DNA of 64,000 bases, taken from assembly GCA_025504975.1 (NCBI GenBank), contig JANUWI010000018.1, forward strand, positions 1-64,000, given 5' to 3'. This document shows, piece after piece, positions 57,017 through 64,000 of the stretch. The notes under the pieces are model-generated. The model was not told the origin of the DNA and did no database searches. It saw only the letters and a program-made list of their open reading frames with translations. This DNA is from Plenodomus lindquistii (taxonomy: Eukaryota > Ascomycota > Dothideomycetes > Pleosporales > Leptosphaeriaceae). The translations under genes and the position numbers were made by a program. Position 1 is the stretch's first letter. Each line of letters opens with the position of its first letter.

Positions 57017-58669
57017 ATGTCTCAACGCAACAACGTAAAAAAGTCTTCAATTGAATCTCAAATACAGCTTGCATTGCAGGCTATCCAACAAGACGCGACA
57101 CTTACTATTTCAAGGGCTGCTGCAGTCTACAAGGTTGCAGAAAGGACCCTACGACGACGACGCGCCGGTACTGCCCCACGACGTGATTGCAAGCCTAATT
57201 CAATGAACCTGCTTAAGACTGAAGAGGAGGTGATTGTCAAGCATGTGCTTGACCTTGCTGCAAGAGGATTCCCGCCCCAGCTCGCTGCAGTCAAAGATAT
57301 GGCAGATTCTTTGCTTGAAGCCCGGCACCGCAACCCTACTGGCAAGAACTGGGCTGCAAACTTCGTTAAGCGTCGCCCTGAGCTTAAAGTGAAGTTCAAT
57401 CGCAAGTACGATTATAAGAGAGCCCTCTGCGAAGATCCAGTGGTTATCGGTGACTGGTTCCGGCTTGTAGAGAATACCAAAGCCAAGTACGGCATCCAGG
57501 ACGAAGACATCTACAACTTCGACGAGACAGGCTTCATGATGGGCGTCATATCAACTGGGGCAGTTGTCACAGGTGCCGACTATCAAGGGCGTCCAAAATC
57601 TGTGCAGCAGGGCAACCGGGAGTGGACTACAGTGATCCAGGGCATCAACGCGATGGGGTGGGCTATCCCTCCCTTCATCATCTTTGCCGGCAAGCACCAC
57701 CTCTCTGCCTGGTACAAGGAGCCCAGCCTGCCTCGGGACTGGGCTCTTGCAGTCTCTGAGAACGGCTGGACAGACAATGGGCTTGGTCTAGACTGGGTAA
57801 AGCACTTTGACAAGCACACAAAAGAGCGTACTGTTGGCACAGTACGTCTGCTCATAGTCGACGGTCATGAGAGCCACAACTCGCTTGAGTTCCACCAGTA
57901 CTGCAAGGAACACAAGATCATGACCCTCTGCATGCCTCCCCACTCGTCGCACCTCCTGCAGCCGCTTGACGTTGGTTGTTTTGCGCCTCTGAAGAAGGCG
58001 TATGGCCGCCAAGCCGAGGATCTGATGCGCAACCGGATCAACCACATCACCAAGATCGAGTTCTTGCCGTGCTTTATTGCTGCTTTCAATGCTGCCATTA
58101 CTCAAAGCAATATCCAGGGAGGCTTTCGAGGCGCGGGCTTGGTTCCCTTTGACCCAGAGGCTGTGATATCTGGCCTTGACATCAAGCTGCGTACGCCGTC
58201 ACCCCCCGCCGTCAACAATGAGCCCTGGCACTCCCAGACCCCAAGCAATACCCTGCAATTTGGGTCGCAATCGAAGCTCCTTGAAGAGAGGATTCGAAGG
58301 CATGTGGATAGCTCGCCAACTGCCATGGTTGATGCGCTTGAAAAGTTCAGCAAAGGCGCAGCGTTGATGGCGCATCAGATGGTGTTGATGCGCAATGAAG
58401 TCGTTGAGCTTCGAGCAGCAAATGAGGCCGCCACGCGACGTAAATCGCACAAGAGGAAGCGGGTACAGAAGGAGGGTACCCTTACGGTCGAGGAGGGCCT
58501 ACGCTTGACGACTCTAAAGGAGTTTGCGGCGCGTGGTGATGGGAAGAAGGCGTCGAAGAGGGTGCGCGCTGAGGGAGGCGAACCCACGCAACGGCGCTGT
58601 GGACGCTGCGGTGAGGGTGGGCACAACGCGCGCACGTGCAAGCAAGAAGTAGAAAGTATTTCTGAATAG
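57017..58669 (+). CDS. Fot1/pogo DDE transposase with C-terminal zinc knuckle
   Basis: 550 residues from the first in-frame ATG (57017); a GTG-initiated extension would run back into the TIR and is unlikely. Domains: an N-terminal psq/CENP-B-like helix-turn-helix (about 8-130), expected to bind the TIRs; a DDE core with NFDETGF (Asp169), IVDGHESH (Asp282) and LLQPLDVG (Asp318), that is DD35D spacing; a basic linker; and a CX2CX4HX4C knuckle (Cys528, Cys531, His536, Cys541) near the C-terminus. It catalyses cut-and-paste transposition at TA sites in the nucleus. All catalytic residues are present and there are no stops, so the copy may be active. Confidence 0.95.
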   Translation: MSQRNNVKKSSIESQIQLALQAIQQDATLTISRAAAVYKVAERTLRRRRAGTAPRRDCKPNSMNLLKTEEEVIVKHVLDLAARGFPPQLAAVKDMADSLLEARHRNPTGKNWAANFVKRRPELKVKFNRKYDYKRALCEDPVVIGDWFRLVENTKAKYGIQDEDIYNFDETGFMMGVISTGAVVTGADYQGRPKSVQQGNREWTTVIQGINAMGWAIPPFIIFAGKHHLSAWYKEPSLPRDWALAVSENGWTDNGLGLDWVKHFDKHTKERTVGTVRLLIVDGHESHNSLEFHQYCKEHKIMTLCMPPHSSHLLQPLDVGCFAPLKKAYGRQAEDLMRNRINHITKIEFLPCFIAAFNAAITQSNIQGGFRGAGLVPFDPEAVISGLDIKLRTPSPPAVNNEPWHSQTPSNTLQFGSQSKLLEERIRRHVDSSPTAMVDALEKFSKGAALMAHQMVLMRNEVVELRAANEAATRRKSHKRKRVQKEGTLTVEEGLRLTTLKEFAARGDGKKASKRVRAEGGEPTQRRCGRCGEGGHNARTCKQEVESISE

Positions 58670-58734
58670 ATTGGCTTACTACGATTTCTACGTACTGTTG
58701 TTGTTGGTTGTGCAGTACTGTTGCAAGAGTACGT

Positions 58735-58798
58735 TTTGGTGTGGTCTTGGCAGAGCCCGGCCACTCGCTTGTGCCGGCCACTCGCTTGTGGAGTACGT
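58735..58798 (-). repeat. Right TIR of the Fot1/pogo element
   Basis: 64-bp perfect inverted copy of 56937-57000, followed by the TA duplicate. Confidence 0.95.
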
Positions 58799-58800
58799 TA

Positions 58801-58960
58801 GAGGTAGTTTATAAAAAGGCTTTTATAGCTAAAGGTTATTATTATAATAGAATATAGCTTTATTATAATATAGAGAAAAATAGAAGTAGCTTATAAAAAA
58901 GCTTTTTTAGCTAAAAGTTATTATTATAATAGAATATAGCTTTATTATAATTTTCTACTA
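58801..58960. repeat. Tandem duplication with 82-bp period
   Basis: TTATAAAAA(G/A)GC.. recurs at 58809 and 58891 with the following ATTATTATAATAGAATATAG tract. RIP-type AT-rich sequence. The region from 58961 to 59229 has no gene. Confidence 0.65.
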
Positions 58961-59229
58961 TATAAATTAGCTATAATACTACTTTTTTAAACTTAGTTAA
59001 AAATTATTATATAGTAAATAATATATCTAGAAGACTATTTCTATTATATCTAGTTATTTAGAGAGTATTTTTATTTTCAATTTTAGTATAGATTAAGGAT
59101 TTAAATTAAAGTAAAAAAAACTTTTTTTTAAAAAAAGTATAAGCTATATCTTTACTAATTTAAAGCTGTAATTAAAAATTCCATAGGTATTAGGTAATAG
59201 TAGAGGTAGAAGTTCCTATAGAATCTAAA

Positions 59230-59305
59230 CCTAGTATAGTATAGAGGGGGTTTAGATAGAGTTTAGTATAGTCTTCTATCTTTAATAAGCTTGTATAGGG
59301 AAAGA
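59230..59305 (+). repeat. Less-mutated copy of the Fot1-flank repeat at the desert edge
   Basis: Counterpart of 56850-56934 with C/G preserved (GTCTTCTATC, AAGCTTGTATAGGGAAAG). It is the last repeat-like sequence before GC content rises. Confidence 0.55.
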
Positions 59306-60045
59306 TGGGTGTGGCTCACGAGGGGACTCCTGTGGCTAGGGGTTCGTCGTGGCAACGGGATGTGGCTTTGTCACACATGTCATTAACGCCATAGGTTAGA
59401 ATGGTGTTTGTAGGGCTAACTCAGCGGCTTGCTCTACGGTTACGCGGCGCGGGAGCGTGTAGCGCACGCCTGGCTGGAAGATTGAAGCAGAAATATCCTA
59501 TTGTTGTAGAGCCTGAGCTGGGCCGTCTGTGTCCTGTACGTAACCTGACCATCTCGGCCGAGGTGTTTCATTGTTGGTCCGAACTCTGGTGCAACTTCGG
59601 TGGAATTAGTCGGTGTCTCGGTCACTCGTGTCTTTGACCACTAGAACAACGCCGTGACAACACTGTGCTCTTATCCAGGACGACACAGCCCAAAACACTT
59701 TACAATGACCAGATCACATCTTATCTTCGATCATTGCCAAGGGATTGGTATGCCGCATGGTAAGCGAGTCGCGCACAAAGGCTTCAGGCCCACCAGGGTT
59801 GGCCCTTCCCCTATTGTACGCGCAGCCGATGTCATCGTCAACGGCTCCAGGATTCCACGTTATGGTCAGGGATTGTCAATGAAAATTTCAGCGGGGGTAG
59901 ACCGAATGGCCTATCTGTGGATGCTGTTTCCACAGACGACACACCACCCCAACACCTCACATACCCAGGTGAATCATATATAACAGAGGTAGCCCTCCAC
60001 GATGTCACCAGTGTATCTGATCTCACGACACGTCTTCCATCCATC
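59306..60045 (+). promoter_or_regulatory. Upstream region of the monooxygenase gene
   Basis: GC-normal sequence beginning abruptly after the desert. It contains a TATATAA at 59977-59983, 63 nt before the ATG, and a perfect palindrome CTCGGCCGAG (59553-59562) of the CGG/CCG type that Zn2Cys6 regulators often bind. Small frames at 59401-59637 and 59654-59983 have no support as genes. Confidence 0.5.
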
Positions 60046-62649
60046 ATGTCTAAAACAAATCACCCACGCATCCTCATCGCCGGAGGGAGCATTGCCGGAT
60101 TGACGATGGCGAACATTCTTGAGCGCATAGGCATCGACTATCTTCTTCTCGAAAAATACAATAAAATCGCGCCTGATCTTGGCGCAAGCATCGGCATCTT
60201 CCCTAACGGCTTCCGCATTCTCGACCAGTTGGGGTGTCATGACACCATCATGGCTTTGGTTCACGGTGCGGACGCTTTCAAAAACATGATTACCTGCTCG
60301 GAAGAGGGAAAGACACTGGTCGACATCGAAGACGCGTCGAAACATTTCAAATCACGGTACGGAAGCCTGAGGGTGTTCAAGGTTACTGGGCAGGCCAATC
60401 CACTAATATCCTATAGCGTAGCATATCAGCCCTTCTTCGTTGACAGACAGATGGTCATCCAAATACTATACGACAATCTTCGTGACAAGAGTAAAGTCCT
60501 GACGGGCAAGGGACTCATCAAAGTAGAAGAGTTACACGAGTCCCAAAAAGTTCAAGTAACAACTAGCGATGGATCAAAATTCACAGGCGATATCCTGATT
60601 GGCGCCGACGGTGTCCACAGCGCTACAAGAAAGGAAATGTGGCGGCTTGCGAGTCTAGCCCAGCCTCAACATTTCTCCAAAGAAGAACAAGACAGTACCC
60701 CGACTGACTATTGCTGCATCTTTGGTATTTCCAAGCCCCACGCCAAATTTCCCAGCTTTAGCAATCGATTTATCATGGGCAACAAATGCTCCTACTTGCT
60801 GAGTTCGGGACCAAACGATCGCATCTACTGGTTTTTGTTCAAGAAGCTGGACAAGACTGTGCGCGGCATTTACAAGGTCCCGCGATATAGTGAAGCAGAG
60901 AGGGACGCGTTAGCCGCAGAGCATGCGAATGATCCGATGAGCGAAACACTCACGTTCGGCGAAGTCTACCAGACTCATACCTCAGCTACTCTCCAAGCTC
61001 TGCCCGAAGTGGTATTCGCGAAGTGGCACTACGGACGCATCATCACGATCGGCGACGCCGCTCACAAGGTATGTGTCTCTGTTTGAGCTTATCACGCAGG
61101 CTGCGAGCTGATTTTCGAAGTTTAATCCAATTGGCGGCCAAGGTGGTAATAGCGCCATCGAAGACGCTGCGGTGCTCGCAAATCACCTGCATGACATGAT
61201 CAACGCCCATGAATCTGGCACAAGCTTCTCGGACGCGGAGGTTACCCATCTCTTTGAGTCCGTACAGAAGGTCCGCCACGGTCGTGCCACGATGCTAGTG
61301 GCAGCTTCGAAGCGTATGCAGGCTCTCTTCGCCAAAGAGACACCTTTCACAAAGTTTATCGCCGAATACGTTGTCCCTAGGTCCACTGGCAGTGATACGC
61401 TGGAGAGGCTGTGTGGTCAGTCACGTCCTGCCGCCCGTATTGAGATGCTCCCAGTCCCATATCGACACCATGTAGATCTCTACGACGACGAGCGTCCAGC
61501 AAGACCACTTCAGACCAACGCCCCGCTGTACTTCTTCCTTGCCATCTTTACTGCGCTGACTTGGGCTGCCAACAAAACGATCGTTCGAGTGCGTAGTGCA
61601 CCTCTTCCTGATCTATTCTTGGGCGTTGTACCACGAACGGCCTTCACTGGACTGTCCGGTGTCGACGCAGTCCTTCGTCGCGTAGTCCTCATATTTGCAG
61701 ATATTGTGAGTTGGGATGATATGGGGCACACATTTCAGTTCTTATATCTGGCGCTGTTCATGACATCAATCCTGTTCGTCTGGTATGTTGAAGCCTGGCG
61801 GTCCGGGAACCGGGGGCGATTGATGTCTCTGTAAGTCCTTTCTTTTTCCCCCTCAGAATTACGCTGATGAGTAGTAGGCCAATGATCTTCGGACTTGCAA
61901 TGCACCCGATGACCATTGGAGTTGCTGCGCCATTTGTTTTCCTGCTCACCATCTGGTCGACTGGTGGCCGAACATCCATGGTTGGCCGCCACATCCCCGA
62001 GCGTGTCGCAAAGTCGATTACGCCCGCCATTCTCCTTGGCTTCGCTCTACCACCAATCTTGATGTGTGTCCCTAGCACATCCCCAGAGATCGCGCAAGAC
62101 CTTGCTGTGATTTGGCAATTCGCCTCAGTTGTCATCAGCGGCCTCATCTACATTTTCGCCGGCAACTTTCGTGAGGATGAGCAGTCGCAATACTCATTTA
62201 GCGATCTCCCACATATGCTCACTGGATACATGGTGATGTTCGTTTTCTCAATCGCTTGTCACGCCTTGGCCGTCGCAACAATGTTGGTACAATCTGGAAA
62301 CCCCACGATGGCGATGAGTCGCCTCATCTTCCCGAGCGTAGATGTCCCGGGCGCAGACTTCAAATCCTTTGCAAGCCTGTTCTTCGCGTTCCTCAAGATG
62401 GATGCGCTCTTCGCGTTCCTTGCTGTTGTTGCTTATGGAGTATACAGCGTATATGCGCTTCGCTTCCAAGGGTTGATCACGACGCGACAGGCAGGGCTTA
62501 CATGCATGTTGTTCTTGGGTGCACAAGTAGTTATCGGTCCGAGCGCTGCGCTGGTTGGCCTGTGGTGGTGGAGGGAAGGTCGCATAGCGTTAGCGAATAG
62601 TAACAGCGACGTTAAAGGTGTTATTCCCGAAGCTGTTCGCAAGGCGTGA
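60046..62649 (+). CDS. FAD-dependent monooxygenase fused to a polytopic membrane domain
   Basis: Exons 60046-61068, 61121-61830 and 61878-62649 give 834 residues. Intron 1 (52 nt, GTATGT, branch CTGAT) is phase 0. Intron 2 (47 nt, GTAAGT, branch CTGAT) ends at tandem TAGTAG acceptors, either of which keeps the frame; a CAG at 61856 would leave only 26 nt. Residues 1-465 form a group A flavoprotein monooxygenase: GGSIAG (13-18), acidic E36, R134, GADGVHS (186-192) and GDAAHK-FNPIGGQGG across the first splice. Residues 475-834 hold about eight or nine hydrophobic helices. Fungal enzymes of this kind often epoxidise or hydroxylate terpenoid/meroterpenoid or polyketide substrates. The membrane half could be an anchor or a second activity such as terpene cyclase; that is a guess. 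No other cluster gene is in view. Confidence 0.88.
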
Positions 62650-62723
62650 CAGAGAATGGATAGGTAAGGCGTTGAATAGAAGGAACAGACAAGGCGTTCG
62701 AGAGCTAGGCTAGGCAAGGCGTT
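62641..62723 (+). repeat. 25-bp minisatellite overlapping the monooxygenase stop codon
   Basis: AAGGCGT(G/T) occurs at 62641, 62666, 62691 and 62716, exactly 25 bp apart. The first copy encodes the final Lys-Ala-stop of the monooxygenase, so the array grew from the 3' end of the gene. Confidence 0.75.
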
Positions 62724-64000
62724 GCAGGGCAAGGATAGATGGCCGATTCATCATAAGCAATTCCGCACTTGGGCTGAGGTTGTAAAACTAGACCGTAGTA
62801 GTGTGTCTTTGAGTCCGTAACAATAGGCCGAATGTCTCCAAATTTCAGGTCGTTTGTCAGTGACCACTCGTGCAACACTGAACAGTATAAGTTACCATGG
62901 TCTACAGCCAGTAGAAAGATCAAACAACGGATACGAGTACTAAACTCTTCATCGTAGCCAGGTAATTGTATGCTGGGAATAACTTCATTTATCTCAGTTT
63001 GTAATTCATTCTCATGACCTAATCATAGGGAGCTTGCCGCAAATACTAACAATCGTCATTTTTTACAGCAAGGATAGACATGACTCCTGATCAGGCGATG
63101 AACCGCGCAACTTCACACGAACCTTTAATGTATGTTCATAGGTAATCTGCCACCTTCATTGCGCTGTCAATAGCGGTGCAGTATTTGCGTCGCTGTGGAG
63201 TGGAGTACTTAAACATAGCTATCCTCCGCCTTCACATGTCTAAATGAAGGCAACATCACATATATACCAGAAGGAGTATGTTCGATATTCGCTAGTATCT
63301 CCCGCACAGCAACGATCAACGAAGCACTACAATCATGGGCTGCTGGGTTTGTACTTCTGACACGCGAGATCTACCGATAACTGCCGTCATCGATGAGACT
63401 TTTGAAAATCCCCCACCCTAGAGATGATGGTCAAAGAAGTCAACTTTGGGGCATGGCGAAAAGTACTTATACATCCCCATTGCGCGAGATTGCATGAGCC
63501 TTGTTGGTAACACTCTCGATCTCCGCTGATCTCCACTCGATAATGTGTTGACAGTCCTCCGATCGATCGTGTGACAGAAAAGACAGTCTCACAGTCTCGC
63601 AGTATGATGCAAGGTACTTTACTTCTCCTCACGAGCTACCACACATATGGAATGCTCTGGAATCGCTTTTGAGCATGATCAAACTCTCCATCCACACTTA
63701 GGCGCGTCTCACAGAAGCAGGGAAGTCATCGAGAAACTCTAGGATCTTTAAAGTCACACTGTGTCCCAAGACATCAAGTTGTTCTTGTCGTGATTTCGAT
63801 CACGTCCCTCAAGGCGTTGTGTGAGAAGGCATGGGGAGGGGAATGATGGAAGGTGTTTATATATGATTGTTAGCGAACATAGGACGAACGGCGGGATGAG
63901 ACTCAGTATGAGTTGATAATTGCTGGCTATCTGAGCCGGTGGCGCAGCTATCTGGTTACACTATCTGGTGGGAAAGACATGCCTTTGGAACATGCGGTTC
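62724..64000. other. GC-normal intergenic sequence, no gene supported
   Basis: No frame on either strand starts from an ATG with convincing length or motifs. A 28-codon ATG frame at 63335-63421 (MGCWVCTSDTRDLP..) follows a TATATA-like sequence near 63261 but is too short to claim. The window ends here, so part of a neighbouring gene or its promoter may lie at the edge. Confidence 0.5.

Larger units (their letters stand above)
56937..58798 (+). mobile_element. Intact Fot1/pogo-type DNA transposon
   Basis: 1862 bp with perfect 64-bp TIRs and TA target duplications (56935-56936, 58799-58800). It carries one intact transposase frame. GC content is normal and no RIP damage is visible despite AT-desert flanks. 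It is the same family as the dead copy at 29957-31821. Confidence 0.96.

Noticed and set aside
59401..59983. Small + strand frames upstream of the monooxygenase
   Set aside because: No domain or splice support, and they occupy the promoter region.
59917..60045. N-terminal extension of the monooxygenase from a GTG at 59917
   Set aside because: GTG is not a normal fungal start, the extension lacks domain character and would run over the TATA box; the ATG at 60046 begins directly before the FAD motif.
61831..61856. 26-nt intron ending at CAG in the monooxygenase gene
   Set aside because: In frame but too short for spliceosomal removal; the TAG acceptors 18-21 nt downstream follow a proper branch site.
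62705..63632. Minus-strand frames at 62705-62923 and 63387-63632
   Set aside because: They begin with TTG/GTG only, are short and show no recognisable motif.

Overview
This looks like the left end of a chromosome from a filamentous ascomycete (Pezizomycotina). The telomere repeat is CCCTAA/TTAGGG, introns are 44-52 nt with CTAAC/CTGAT-type branch sites, and a fungal Copia and a Fot1/pogo element are present. Long AT-rich tracts almost lack CpA and TpG, the mark of repeat-induced point mutation (RIP). I cannot name the species.

Layout. (1) 1-4450: a Penelope-like retroelement (PLE). It has a basic ORF1, a PLE-type reverse transcriptase without a GIY-YIG endonuclease, and two 99% identical pseudo-LTRs, each with a plausible hammerhead ribozyme. 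Its 3' side abuts 15.5 copies of CCCTAA. The polarity is that expected if a G-rich telomeric overhang primed reverse transcription. (2) 4451-31880: a RIP desert that opens with a 100-nt pure pyrimidine run. It holds tandem arrays (52-bp and exact 202-bp periods), a decayed tRNA-like gene, and a complete RIP-mutated Fot1/pogo transposon (29957-31821) with TIRs and TA target duplication. (3) 31881-38068: a young, intact Copia element with 182-bp LTRs differing at one base and AATAA target duplications. Its primer site matches the anticodon half of initiator tRNA-Met. (4) 38069-56936: more desert. It contains a two-exon AT-only gene with no internal stop (38302-38927), a second spliced gene relic (39858-40373), a five-exon RIP-damaged coiled-coil gene relic (41459-42244), a RIP/non-RIP repeat pair, and small tandem and foldback repeats. 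(5) 56937-58798: an intact Fot1/pogo transposon. Its transposase frame has exactly the same length as that of the relic at 30-31.8 kb. (6) From about 59306: ordinary GC content and one host gene, a three-exon FAD-dependent monooxygenase fused to a polytopic membrane domain (60046-62649). The last 1.3 kb shows no gene I can support.

How it fits together. A telomere-seeking retroelement caps the end. A subtelomeric zone of repeats has been mutated to saturation by RIP. Two elements (Copia and the Fot1 copy) look unmutated and so arrived after the last RIP or escaped it. The desert stops sharply at a probable secondary-metabolism gene. Within the desert a few AT-rich exons keep open frames and good splice sites, which RIP-saturated DNA should not do by chance.
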